From NCBI GenBank assembly GCA_047626725.1, contig JBLHSG010000003.1, positions 88,812 through 152,811 of the forward strand: a stretch of 64,000 nt of DNA, written 5' to 3'. A model generated the notes under the pieces. The model saw only the letters and a list, made by a program, of their open reading frames with translations. It was not told the DNA's origin and made no database searches. Positions 34,264 to 43,444 of this stretch are shown one piece after another. The position numbers and the translations under genes were made by a program. Position 1 is the stretch's first letter. The number at the start of each line of letters is the position of its first letter. Source of the stretch: Ascidiaceihabitans sp034111945. Its GTDB lineage: Bacteria > Pseudomonadota > Alphaproteobacteria > Rhodobacterales > Rhodobacteraceae.

Positions 34264-36084
34264 ATGGATGATCAAAACAAGAACCTCATTCTTGCAACCG
34301 TGCTCAGCATGGCCGTTATTTTTGCATGGATGACATGGTTTCCCCAAGATGAACCCGTCACACCGGAACAGGTTGTGGCATCGCAGACTGACGCAGCTGG
34401 TGAACCAACTGGTGCCACGCCTTCTGCCGCGCCAAGTGCGGATGACAATGTCGTCACCACAGGTCAATCCAACGCCGCGCCCCAAGCTTTAATTGATGCG
34501 CCTCGCGCCAATATCGAAACCTCACGCCTCAGCGGTTCGATTTCTCTGCTCGGCGGTCGCATCGATGAACTAAAGCTAAACGACTACAACGAAACCCAAG
34601 CAGAAGACGCGGACACAGTTACCTTGCTGTCACCCGTCGGAAGCGAAGACCCATACTATGCATTGTTTGGTTGGGCAGCCAGCACCGGCGTCGACCCTGA
34701 AAACGTTCCCGGTCCCGAAACCGAATGGACGATTTCTGAGGGCGCGGTTTTGACCCCTTCGACACCGCTGACTTTGCAGTGGGACAATGGCGCAGGTTTG
34801 CTCTTTAACCGCACATACGCAATCGATGAAAATTTCATGTTTACCGTCACGCAATCTGTTGAAAACACCGGCAGCGTTGCAGCATCAATGGTTCCTTACG
34901 GCTTGCTTGCACGCCACGGCGAACCCAAAGACCTCAAGAACTTCTTCGTTCTTCACGAAGGTCTGGTCACCATGACCGATGAATACAGCGAAACAAACTG
35001 GGACGACATTCCTGATTTCGAAGTACACCCCAAAGAAGGCGTGCCAGCAGAGCGCATCGACGACGTGTCAAACGGCTGGATCGGCATCACCGACCACTTC
35101 TGGATGACAACGTTGATCCCCGCCAAAGACGTGCCGACACGTCTGACTGCCAAATATCGTCCTCGTTCTGACATCTACCAAATCGAAGCAGTCATGCCGA
35201 AAGTCACCGTAGAACCAGGTGATACGGCGTCTAGCACATTACGCGTTTTTGCCGGTGCAAAAGAATGGGAAACCATCCGCGAATATCAAGCTGGCGGCGT
35301 CACCAAATTTATCGACAGCATCGACTGGGGCTGGTTCTTTTTCCTGACCAAGCCGATCTTTTGGCTGCTGCACGAGTTGAACAAAATTGTTGGCAACATG
35401 GGCTGGTCGATTATCGCGCTGACGCTGATCATCAAAGCCGTGCTATTCCCGCTGGCCTATAAATCCTACGTGTCGATGGCCAAAATGAAAGAACTTCAGC
35501 CAGAGATGGAGAAGCTCAAAGCCAGTGCCGGTGACGACAAGCAAAAGCTGCAACAAGGCATGATGGAGCTGTATAAGAAGAACAAGGTTAACCCAGCGGC
35601 TGGGTGTCTGCCTATTCTGATGCAAATCCCGATCTTCTTTTCGTTGTACAAGGTTATCTTTGTGACGATCGAACTGCGCCATGCGCCATGGTTTGGTCCG
35701 TTTCAGGATTTGTCCGCGCCTGATCCAACAACGCTGTTGAACCTGTTTGGTCTGTTGCCAAATTCCGGTCCCGAGGTGGGCAGCATCATGGCCCTGATCT
35801 TTATTGGCATCCTGCCGATCATCCTGGGCGTATCAATGTGGCTGCAACAAAAACTGAACCCGGCGCCTACAGATCCAACGCAACAAATGATCTTTGCGTG
35901 GATGCCATGGGTCTTTATGTTCATGCTGGGCAGCTTTGCGTCTGGTCTGGTTGTGTACTGGATCGCCAACAACACGATCACCTTTACACAACAATACCTG
36001 ATCATGCGCAGCCAGGGCTACAAACCAGACGTGTTTGGCAACATCCTAAAAAGCTTTAACAAAAAGCAAAAATCGGACGGGTAA
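34264..36084 (+). CDS. yidC: Membrane protein insertase YidC
   Basis: A 606-residue insertase of the Gram-negative type. An N-terminal membrane anchor (LILATVLSMAVIFAWM) leads to a large periplasmic domain (about 55-340) and then the five-helix core (FFFLTKPIFWLLHELNK, WSIIALTLIIKAVLFPL, MQIPIFFSLYKVIF). It inserts and folds inner-membrane proteins with or without SecYEG. The ATG at 34264 gives the normal MDDQNKNLIL start. It is followed 2 bp later by the MOSC gene. Confidence 0.97.
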   Translation: MDDQNKNLILATVLSMAVIFAWMTWFPQDEPVTPEQVVASQTDAAGEPTGATPSAAPSADDNVVTTGQSNAAPQALIDAPRANIETSRLSGSISLLGGRIDELKLNDYNETQAEDADTVTLLSPVGSEDPYYALFGWAASTGVDPENVPGPETEWTISEGAVLTPSTPLTLQWDNGAGLLFNRTYAIDENFMFTVTQSVENTGSVAASMVPYGLLARHGEPKDLKNFFVLHEGLVTMTDEYSETNWDDIPDFEVHPKEGVPAERIDDVSNGWIGITDHFWMTTLIPAKDVPTRLTAKYRPRSDIYQIEAVMPKVTVEPGDTASSTLRVFAGAKEWETIREYQAGGVTKFIDSIDWGWFFFLTKPIFWLLHELNKIVGNMGWSIIALTLIIKAVLFPLAYKSYVSMAKMKELQPEMEKLKASAGDDKQKLQQGMMELYKKNKVNPAAGCLPILMQIPIFFSLYKVIFVTIELRHAPWFGPFQDLSAPDPTTLLNLFGLLPNSGPEVGSIMALIFIGILPIILGVSMWLQQKLNPAPTDPTQQMIFAWMPWVFMFMLGSFASGLVVYWIANNTITFTQQYLIMRSQGYKPDVFGNILKSFNKKQKSDG

Positions 36085-36086
36085 TT

Positions 36087-36827
36087 GTGGATCAAATCAC
36101 CAGCATATGGCGCCACCCGATTAAATCGCACGGTCGCGAAGCGCTGGACAGCGTTGGGCTAATCGCGGGTCAAGCGATGCCGTGGGATCGCGTTTGGGCA
36201 GTTGCGCACGACAGCGCCAAGGCGCAAGCTGGCGTTTGGGCGCAATGCGCAAACTTTAGTCGCGTGTCCAAAGCGCCAAGCTTGATGGCGATCACGGCCG
36301 AATTGGATGAAGCAAACGAAACGATCACGCTGCGTCATCCCGACCGCCCTGATTTAACGTTCCGCCCTGATGATGGGCCCGACGCTCTTGTCGAATGGAC
36401 AGCACCGTTGGTTCCACAAAACCGCGCCTTACCCAGTCACATCATGCGCCTTGACGGGCGTGGATATACAGACAGCGATTTCGCGTCAGTGACCCTATGC
36501 AATATGGGGTCGCACCGCGCTGTCGAACACGCTGTCGGGCACGACCTATCGATCCATCGCTGGCGCGGCAACATCTGGTTTGACAGCGAAACCCCGTGGG
36601 TTGAATTCGATTGGATGGGCAAAGATATCGCGATTGGCGACGCCATTTTGCGCCCACGCGAACGCACTGACCGGTGCGTAGCAACAACTGCGAACCCTGA
36701 TTCTGGCGTTCGTGATGCAGATACATTGGCCGCGCTCAAAAGCTTTGGTCACCAAGATTTCTCAGTCCGCTGTGAAGTTATTCAAGGCGGTGCCATCGCC
36801 ACAAACGACAAGGTGCGGCTTCTCTGA
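36087..36827 (+). CDS. MOSC domain-containing protein
   Basis: A 246-residue protein with an N-terminal beta-barrel (ITSIWRHPIKSHGREAL) and a C-terminal MOSC (molybdenum cofactor sulfurase C-terminal) domain, in which RTDRCVATTANPDSG carries the conserved cysteine. Such proteins bind molybdenum cofactor; some reduce N-hydroxylated compounds. The start is GTG at 36087. It overlaps engB by one base (TGATG), within the usual yidC-MOSC-engB-argB order. Confidence 0.88.
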   Translation: MDQITSIWRHPIKSHGREALDSVGLIAGQAMPWDRVWAVAHDSAKAQAGVWAQCANFSRVSKAPSLMAITAELDEANETITLRHPDRPDLTFRPDDGPDALVEWTAPLVPQNRALPSHIMRLDGRGYTDSDFASVTLCNMGSHRAVEHAVGHDLSIHRWRGNIWFDSETPWVEFDWMGKDIAIGDAILRPRERTDRCVATTANPDSGVRDADTLAALKSFGHQDFSVRCEVIQGGAIATNDKVRLL

Positions 36828-37477
36828 TGCAAATGAAATTTCCACTGGCTGAAGCGCCGGACGCGATACCCAAAGAACAAGGCCGACTGCTGTTTGCCCA
36901 TGGCACAGAATTTGTCAAAGGCGTCGTCGGCATGGATTTCCTGCCGCCCGCTGACCGCATGGAGGTCTGTTTTGCAGGCCGTTCCAACGTCGGAAAATCG
37001 TCACTGATCAATGCTGTCACCGGGCGCAAAGGGCTGGCGCGCGCGTCAAATACACCTGGTCGCACGCAAGAGATCAACTATTTCACCGCGCATGACAGCC
37101 ACTATCTGGTCGATTTGCCCGGCTATGGTTATGCGAATGCGCCGCTGCCGATCGTCGAAAAATGGCAACGTCTGCTCAAGCAATATCTGTCAGGGCGTCA
37201 AACTTTGCGCCGTGCATTTGTGCTGGTTGATGCCCGTCATGGCGTCAAACCTGTGGACGAAGAAATCATGTCGTTGCTTGATAGTTCTGCGGTAATTTTC
37301 CAGTGTGTTCTGACCAAAACCGACAAAATCAAAGAACACGATCACGACAAACTGCTGGATCAGGTGCGCAGCAAATTGGCCGCCCACCCTGCTGCTTATC
37401 CTGAAATTGTTATGACCAGCTCTGAAAAGGGCATTGGCATCGACACGTTGCGCAGTATCATTGCCACACTTGAATAA
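36827..37477 (+). CDS. engB: Ribosome biogenesis GTP-binding protein EngB (YihA/YsxC)
   Basis: A 216-residue TRAFAC GTPase. G1 is GRSNVGKSSLINA, G2 the Thr in SNTPGRTQEINYF, G3 DLPGYGYA, and G4 TKTDKI. EngB acts in late assembly of the large ribosomal subunit. It is in the conserved run with yidC and argB. Confidence 0.95.
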   Translation: MQMKFPLAEAPDAIPKEQGRLLFAHGTEFVKGVVGMDFLPPADRMEVCFAGRSNVGKSSLINAVTGRKGLARASNTPGRTQEINYFTAHDSHYLVDLPGYGYANAPLPIVEKWQRLLKQYLSGRQTLRRAFVLVDARHGVKPVDEEIMSLLDSSAVIFQCVLTKTDKIKEHDHDKLLDQVRSKLAAHPAAYPEIVMTSSEKGIGIDTLRSIIATLE

Positions 37478-37522
37478 CTGCGACGTGCGCCGTTTCCCAC
37501 AACCCTGAAACCAGGGAACAAC

Positions 37523-38383
37523 ATGAAGACGCAAGACATGAACCGCGATTGGATCGCCACCGCCGAAACATTAAGCCGAGCCCTGCCTTACATGCAGCGC
37601 TATTCCGGTGCAATTGTAGTGATCAAATTGGGCGGTCATGCGATGGGCAGCGATGCGGCGATGGCCAGTTTTGCACGCGACGTTGTGTTGATGCAGCAAG
37701 TCGGCGCGCACCCTGTGATTGTTCATGGCGGCGGGCCGATGATCAACGCGATGCTAAAGCGGCTTGATATCAAATCGGACTTTGTGAACGGCAAACGCGT
37801 CACAGATACTGCGACCATGGAAGTGGTCGAAATGGTGCTCAGCGGCCTTGTAAACAAGCGTATCGCCCAAGCCATCGGGGCGCAGGGTGGGCGGGCGGTT
37901 GGTCTATCCGGCAAGGACGCAAACCTTGTGACCTGCACGCAAACTGACCCTACGCTTGGTTTTGTCGGGACGCCGTCAGACATTGATCCATCTATTTTGC
38001 ACGACCTGTTTAAATCCAATACAATTCCCGTCATCGCCCCGCTTGGTGCAGGTGAAAATGGCGAAACATTCAACATCAATGGCGACACGGCGGCCGGCGC
38101 AATTGCTGCTGCCCTGAACGCTGATCGTTTGCTTTTGCTGACCGATGTTGCCGGCGTGAAAAATTCCGACGGCGACGTGTTGACGGAATTGACCGCCGCC
38201 CAAATCCGCGAATTGACCGTCGACGGAACAATCGCGGGCGGTATGATTCCGAAAACTGAAACTGCGCTGAATGCCATCGAAAACGGTGTGCGCGCCGTGG
38301 TTATTCTAGATGGCCGCGTGCCAAATGCCTGCCTGCTTGAGCTGTTTACAGACCACGGTGCTGGCAGTTTGATCCGCGACTGA
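37523..38383 (+). CDS. argB: Acetylglutamate kinase
   Basis: A 286-residue amino-acid kinase that phosphorylates N-acetylglutamate in arginine synthesis. Conserved parts are IVVIKLGGHAMG, VHGGGPMINAML, NGKRVTDTATMEVV and TDVAGVKNSDGDV. AGGGAAC precedes the ATG. The N-terminal helix (RALPYMQRYSG) is the kind found in arginine-sensitive enzymes. Confidence 0.96.
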   Translation: MKTQDMNRDWIATAETLSRALPYMQRYSGAIVVIKLGGHAMGSDAAMASFARDVVLMQQVGAHPVIVHGGGPMINAMLKRLDIKSDFVNGKRVTDTATMEVVEMVLSGLVNKRIAQAIGAQGGRAVGLSGKDANLVTCTQTDPTLGFVGTPSDIDPSILHDLFKSNTIPVIAPLGAGENGETFNINGDTAAGAIAAALNADRLLLLTDVAGVKNSDGDVLTELTAAQIRELTVDGTIAGGMIPKTETALNAIENGVRAVVILDGRVPNACLLELFTDHGAGSLIRD

Positions 38384-38440
38384 CGCAACCGTGTTGATCT
38401 GTCGCTTGGCAGTGGGCACCCGCCGCGCTACGTCTGACTT

Positions 38441-39235
38441 ATGGAAAATGAAACCTTCATCCGCCTAAGCGTTTTTATCGGCCTGTTCACCGTACTTGCG
38501 CTGGTCGAAACCCTTGCCCCGCGCCGTGTTCGCACGCAATCGCGTCAGCATCGTTGGTTTACCAATTGGGGCATGACAATCGCCAACACATTGATGCTGC
38601 GCGCGCTCGCGATTTTCCTGCCGTTTCTAGCTGTTGGTGCTGCGATTGATGCCCAAAACAGTGGGCTTGGCCTGTTTAATATCCTGACGTTGCCGCTGTG
38701 GGTTGAGGTCGTGTTGGCCATTCTGATCCTCGACTTTATCATCTGGGCACAGCATTTAATAACGCACAAAGTTCCAATTTTGTGGCGCTTGCACCGTGTC
38801 CACCATGCGGATGTCGACATGGATGTGACGACTGCCATTCGGTTTCATCCCGTTGAAATCGCGCTATCAATGATCCTGAAAATCGGGGTCGTGTATCTGC
38901 TGGGTCCAGCCGCCATCGCCGTGATCCTGTTCGAGATCATGTTGAACGGCACCGCCATGTTCAACCACGCCAATATCCGCCTGCCCCTCGCTGTAGATCG
39001 TGTTGTACGCCGCGTCTTGGTCACGCCAGACATGCACCGCGTTCACCATTCTGTGCACCGCCATGAACACGACAGCAACTACGGATTTGCTTTGTCGATC
39101 TGGGACCAGATGTTTGGCACGTACATCGCGCAACCAGCCGCAGGGCATGATGACATGGATGTCGGGCTGCAATGGCAAGACGATCGCCCAAGCAAGCTGG
39201 GCTGGTCGTTAACCTTGCCGTTTTCGCGCAAATGA
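38441..39235 (+). CDS. Sterol desaturase / fatty acid hydroxylase family membrane protein
   Basis: A 264-residue di-iron membrane enzyme. His boxes are HLITHK, LHRVHHADVDMD and HRVHHSVHRHEHDSNYG, and four hydrophobic segments surround them. The family hydroxylates or desaturates lipids; the substrate is not known. Its stop overlaps the start of the Fe-S protein gene (ATGA). Confidence 0.88.
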   Translation: MENETFIRLSVFIGLFTVLALVETLAPRRVRTQSRQHRWFTNWGMTIANTLMLRALAIFLPFLAVGAAIDAQNSGLGLFNILTLPLWVEVVLAILILDFIIWAQHLITHKVPILWRLHRVHHADVDMDVTTAIRFHPVEIALSMILKIGVVYLLGPAAIAVILFEIMLNGTAMFNHANIRLPLAVDRVVRRVLVTPDMHRVHHSVHRHEHDSNYGFALSIWDQMFGTYIAQPAAGHDDMDVGLQWQDDRPSKLGWSLTLPFSRK

Positions 39236-39858
39236 TCCTTGAGCAGATTGCAGAGCAGATCAAACCGCTTGGCCTGTTTGTCATGGGGGCCTTTAACGAT
39301 GATGAAGGCGGCCTTGTGCTGATCGGCGCAGACAACACGTTTTGGGCTGCGTTTGCCGGATCACCTGAACATTTAGACGGTGATCGTGATCCCATTGATC
39401 GTTGGTCCAAACGCCATATCACGGCGCTGGCAACCGAATACGAGGGTACAGCGATGTATCCGTCTGATGGCCCGCCCTATGCTCCGTTTATCGCGTGGGC
39501 GCTGAAAACAAATCGCTTTTGGCAAAGCCCGACTGGCATGATGGTGCATGACACTGCAGGCCTAATGATTTCGATCCGTGGCGCGATCAGACTGCCTACG
39601 CCAGTTGAAGAAACCGCGACGCAAAATCCCTGCGACTTCTGCGTTGATCGTCCCTGTGCTGACGCCTGCCCTGTTTCGGCCCTTTCGCTGAACGCTCTTT
39701 ACGATGTGCCGACGTGTAAGGCGTATCTTGATACGACTGCGGGCGATGCGTGCATGACGGTGGGATGCCATGTGCGCACGGCCTGCCCTGTCAGCCAATC
39801 GTTCAACCGTGAAAATGCACAAAGCGCGTTTCACATGCAGGCGTTCATGGGGCGCTAA
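39232..39858 (+). CDS. 4Fe-4S cluster-binding protein
   Basis: A 208-residue protein. The ferredoxin-type motif CDFCVDRPCADACPV lies about residue 141-155, and further cysteines follow (CKAYL, ACMTVGCHVRTACPV) that could hold a second cluster or part of one. The N-terminal two thirds look like the front part of QueG/ferredoxin-like enzymes, but the cobalamin part is not apparent. The ATG at 39232 overlaps the desaturase stop, so it could supply electrons to that di-iron enzyme; this is inference from position. Confidence 0.75.
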   Translation: MILEQIAEQIKPLGLFVMGAFNDDEGGLVLIGADNTFWAAFAGSPEHLDGDRDPIDRWSKRHITALATEYEGTAMYPSDGPPYAPFIAWALKTNRFWQSPTGMMVHDTAGLMISIRGAIRLPTPVEETATQNPCDFCVDRPCADACPVSALSLNALYDVPTCKAYLDTTAGDACMTVGCHVRTACPVSQSFNRENAQSAFHMQAFMGR

Positions 39859-39863
39859 AACGC

Positions 39864-39890
39864 AAAACGGCCAGCGATTATCGCCAGCCG
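39864..39890 (-). terminator. Terminator between the Fe-S gene and the aap operon
   Basis: CGGCCAGCGAT and ATCGCCAGCCG around 39868-39890 pair with a two-base mismatch; TTTTGCGTTTT follows on the minus strand. It stands between convergent genes and best suits the end of the aap operon. Confidence 0.6.
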
Positions 39891-39934
39891 TTTGCAAGTC
39901 TTTGTAAGGTGCGCGTTACGCGTACCACCCGTGA

Positions 39935-40702
39935 TTAGTGACCCAAAATCTGGCTCAGGAACAACTGGGTACGCGGGCTTTGTGGGTTGTTAAAGAACGC
40001 TTCTGGTTCGTTCTGTTCCACAATCTGCCCTTCATCCATAAAGATAACGCGGTTTGCCACCTGACGCGCAAAACCCATCTCATGGGTCACGCACAGCATG
40101 GTCATGCCTTCTTCGGCAAGCTCGATCATGGTGTCGAGAACCTCTTTGATCATCTCAGGGTCCAACGCCGATGTCGGTTCATCAAACAACATGATGCGCG
40201 GCTGCATGCACAACGAACGTGCAATCGCCACACGTTGTTGCTGACCACCAGACAACTGGCCGGGGAACTTCAGCGCTTGATCCGGGATTTTCACCTTTTC
40301 AAGGTAATGCATCGCCAGTTCTTCGGCTTCTTTCTTGGGTGTTTTACGTACCCAGATCGGTGCCAACGTCAGGTTTTCCAAAATGCTCAGATGCGGGAAC
40401 AAGTTGAAGTGCTGAAAGCACATGCCAACCTCTGACCGGATCTTGTCGATGTTCTTAAGGTCAGACGACAACAGCGTGCCGTCGACTTCGATTGAACCTT
40501 TTTGGTGTTCTTCCAGCGCGTTGATGCAACGGATCAGCGTGGATTTGCCGGAGCCGGAAGGCCCACAAATCACGATGCGTTCACCGCGTTGAACGGTCAG
40601 ATCAATATCGCGCAGCACATGGAATGTGCCGTACCATTTGTTCATGTTTTGGATGCTAATCGCGACTTCGTCGGACACTTGCATTTTTGCTTGTTCAGCC
40701 AT
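39935..40702 (-). CDS. aapP: General L-amino acid ABC transporter, ATP-binding protein
   Basis: A 255-residue polar amino-acid transport ATPase: Walker A GPSGSGKSTLIRC, signature LSGGQQQRVAIARSL, Walker B RIMLFDEPTSALDP, switch CVTHEMGFA. It is the last gene of the aapJQMP operon, 12 bp after aapM. Confidence 0.94.
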   Translation of the reverse strand: MAEQAKMQVSDEVAISIQNMNKWYGTFHVLRDIDLTVQRGERIVICGPSGSGKSTLIRCINALEEHQKGSIEVDGTLLSSDLKNIDKIRSEVGMCFQHFNLFPHLSILENLTLAPIWVRKTPKKEAEELAMHYLEKVKIPDQALKFPGQLSGGQQQRVAIARSLCMQPRIMLFDEPTSALDPEMIKEVLDTMIELAEEGMTMLCVTHEMGFARQVANRVIFMDEGQIVEQNEPEAFFNNPQSPRTQLFLSQILGH

Positions 40703-40714
40703 TTTCCGGCCTCC

Positions 40715-42040
40715 TTATCGGTGTTCTGTCGCGAGGCGGCGTTCAAGCCACTGCGAATATTGTGAAATGCCGTAGCAAACGATGAAGAACAGCAGCGCTG
40801 CAAAGCAGAACAGTTCCCAGTAGACGCCGTTCCAGTCTGTAGATGCCAAAATCGGTCCGCGGATCATGCCGACCAGATCGAACATCGAGATGACCGAAAC
40901 CAGTGTCGTGTCTTTGAACAGACCCACCGCAACGTTCACGATGCCCGGAATTGAGATCTTCAAGGCTTGTGGCAGAATGATCAGGCGTGTTGCTTGTGCA
41001 TAATCGAGCCCGAGTGAATCCGCCGCTTCGTACTGCCCTTTTGGCAATGCGGCCAGACCGCCACGAATAACTTCGGCGATATAGGCTGCTGAAAACAGCG
41101 TGATCATGATCACAACCCGAATGAACAAATCGACACCTGCCCCCGGAGGGAAGAAGTAACCAAGCATAACGTTGGCCACAAACAGCAGTGTGATCAGTGG
41201 AACGCCCCGAATGAATTCAATGAAAATCACACAGACGTATTTGATCAGCGGCATCGATGACTGACGCCCAAGCGCCAAGGCAATACCCAAAGGCAACGAC
41301 AAGGACACACAGGTGACACCCAGCATCATGTTCAACATAAAGCCACCCAAGTCGCGGGATGGGACAGCTTCTAGGCTGATCGCGAACAGGGCTTCGACAC
41401 GGCGACCGCCTTGGCCATCATCACCCAGAAAGGATGCGATGTACCAGACGACAAATGCCGCCAGAACGCCTGCGCCCATAGCCAAAGCAAAGCTTTGTTT
41501 TTCGAGGCGCGCGAACACTTTGTACGCAACAATGATTCCGATCAGCGCCATGGCCGGGTAGAACACTGGTCCGCCCCAAATCAGCCAGAACGCGATGAAC
41601 GGGTAAAGGCCTGTAAAGATCAACAGCTTGCGCGGCAGATCAAAGAACAACACAGGTGCTGCCGCTGCGAACAACATCGCAAACGCCAAGGCTGGTCGCC
41701 AATACAGTTCAGAAGGGTATTTGAAACCAAACAGCAACTGGTTCCAACGTTCGGTAAGAACAGCAAAACAACCACCCGTCGCCCCGTTCAGGATTTCGCG
41801 ACAGGCCGCAAGCGACGGCGCATCCCAAATTCCGTTCAACAGCCAAGGCATCGTTTTTGCCAGGATCAAATAAATGACCAAGAACGCAAGAATGGTCAGG
41901 ATTGAATTGCCGACACCGGCAAACAAATTGTCTTTGATCCATTTTGCTGGACCCGCCGCGTTGGATGGCGGGGCTGCTTGTGGAACTGTTTCTGTTCGTA
42001 CAAAAGCGACAGAATTTGCATGTGCATGTGTATCAGACAT
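40715..42040 (-). CDS. aapM: General L-amino acid ABC transporter permease AapM
   Basis: A 441-residue HisM-type permease with long N-terminal part and several membrane segments; the ATPase contact loop is GGLAALPKGQYEAADSLGLD. It follows aapQ by 3 bp, and the two permeases form a heterodimer in this transporter family. Confidence 0.93.
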   Translation of the reverse strand: MSDTHAHANSVAFVRTETVPQAAPPSNAAGPAKWIKDNLFAGVGNSILTILAFLVIYLILAKTMPWLLNGIWDAPSLAACREILNGATGGCFAVLTERWNQLLFGFKYPSELYWRPALAFAMLFAAAAPVLFFDLPRKLLIFTGLYPFIAFWLIWGGPVFYPAMALIGIIVAYKVFARLEKQSFALAMGAGVLAAFVVWYIASFLGDDGQGGRRVEALFAISLEAVPSRDLGGFMLNMMLGVTCVSLSLPLGIALALGRQSSMPLIKYVCVIFIEFIRGVPLITLLFVANVMLGYFFPPGAGVDLFIRVVIMITLFSAAYIAEVIRGGLAALPKGQYEAADSLGLDYAQATRLIILPQALKISIPGIVNVAVGLFKDTTLVSVISMFDLVGMIRGPILASTDWNGVYWELFCFAALLFFIVCYGISQYSQWLERRLATEHR

Positions 42041-42043
42041 GTT

Positions 42044-43288
42044 CTAGCGCTCCTTCAGTTTGATGGAATTGTTATAAACGTTGACCACGCCAGAGATCGT
42101 CAGCGAGATGATCAAATAGAACAACATAAGCAAAACGATACATTCAATCGCGCGCCCTGTTTGGTTCAACGTGATGCCGCCCAAGGTCGCCGTGACATCC
42201 GCATAGCCCACCAAAATCGCCAGTGACGAGTTTTTGGTGATGTTCAGATAGTTCGAAATCAACGGTGGGATGATGACCCGCAAGGCTTGTGGCAGAACAA
42301 CAAGGCTCATGATGCGGCCGGGACGAATGCCCAAGGCACCCGCAGCTTCGGTTTGTCCTTTGGACACAGCCTGAATGCCCGCACGCACGTTTTCTGCGAT
42401 AAAGGCACCGGTGTAGATGGACAGCGCGAACCAGATCGCAATCAGCGGGGCGCCAATTTTGATCCCGCCCTTAAAGTTGAAACCCTTGAGTTCAGGAATT
42501 TCAAAGCCAAGGCCTGTGATGATAAAGAAGACAATCAGCGGAACGAACCAGATGGCCAAGTTCACCAAAGTTGTCGCAGGACGAACGCCTGTGGCTTCTT
42601 GGATGCGCGTGGCGCGTTTGGTGACTGTTCGTGCCCCAAAGTAGGAGCCGATCAAAATCGCGATTGCGACCAGCCAACCGATGCCCGCTGACAAAATGCC
42701 AGTGTCCCCAAAGATCCGCGAGAATTCCGGCCCCGGCAGATAAACGCCGCGATTGGTAAAGGCGGAAATGCCCAAGAACATCGTCGACGTCGCATCGTCA
42801 CCACGGAACGAATTCGGCGCAGGCAACACAACGGTCATGATCCCGTAGATAATCAGGATCCAGATCAGGACTGGAATATTGCGAAATATCTCGACGTAGA
42901 CGGCCATCAATTTGCTGACCAGCCAGTTGTTCGACAGGCGCAAGACACCCGCCACAACACCAAAGATGGTCGCCATAGCGCAAGCCAGAACCGCAACAAG
43001 TAGCGTATTCAAGATACCTACGAGGGCTGCGCGAAAGTTGGACGATTGACTGGTGTATTCGATCAAGCGTTGGTTAATGTCGTATCCCGCAGGTGCGCCG
43101 AGAAAATCGAAACTGATGTTCAGGCCCAACCGCGCAAGGTTGGTAACCACGTTGTTGGCAAGATAAAATATCATCAAAGCGAGCAAGAACGCGGCGATCG
43201 CTTGCAAAGTAAGCGACCGGTAGCGGGTGTCATTCAACAGCATAGATAGCCGGAACGAACCCTTTGGAGGGTCGGTCATAATTGTCAT
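42044..43288 (-). CDS. aapQ: General L-amino acid ABC transporter permease AapQ
   Basis: A 414-residue permease with the contact loop GIQAVSKGQTEAAGALGIRP. I set the start at 43288 because GGGGA lies six bases upstream; the frame is open to 43315. It pairs with AapM. A stable hairpin separates it from aapJ upstream. Confidence 0.93.
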   Translation of the reverse strand: MTIMTDPPKGSFRLSMLLNDTRYRSLTLQAIAAFLLALMIFYLANNVVTNLARLGLNISFDFLGAPAGYDINQRLIEYTSQSSNFRAALVGILNTLLVAVLACAMATIFGVVAGVLRLSNNWLVSKLMAVYVEIFRNIPVLIWILIIYGIMTVVLPAPNSFRGDDATSTMFLGISAFTNRGVYLPGPEFSRIFGDTGILSAGIGWLVAIAILIGSYFGARTVTKRATRIQEATGVRPATTLVNLAIWFVPLIVFFIITGLGFEIPELKGFNFKGGIKIGAPLIAIWFALSIYTGAFIAENVRAGIQAVSKGQTEAAGALGIRPGRIMSLVVLPQALRVIIPPLISNYLNITKNSSLAILVGYADVTATLGGITLNQTGRAIECIVLLMLFYLIISLTISGVVNVYNNSIKLKER

Positions 43289-43403
43289 GGAATTGTTCCC
43301 CGTGTTCCGAACCAAAGCTTAATGCGGCGTCTGTGCGCCAATGGCCGGAGATTTAGTAGGTCGTGATTTAGAAGATCGACGTCTTTTCAGACTGCCAAAG
43401 TGC

Positions 43404-43433
43404 AAAGGGCGCGAGGTGATCCTCGCGCCCTTT
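43404..43433 (-). terminator. Strong hairpin between aapJ and aapQ
   Basis: AAAGGGCGCGAGG (43404-43416) and CCTCGCGCCCTTT (43421-43433) form a perfect 13-bp stem with a 4-nt loop, 11 bp after the aapJ stop. It would stabilise aapJ mRNA and reduce read-through, giving excess binding protein. Confidence 0.8.
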
Positions 43434-43444
43434 GACTAAAGTGT

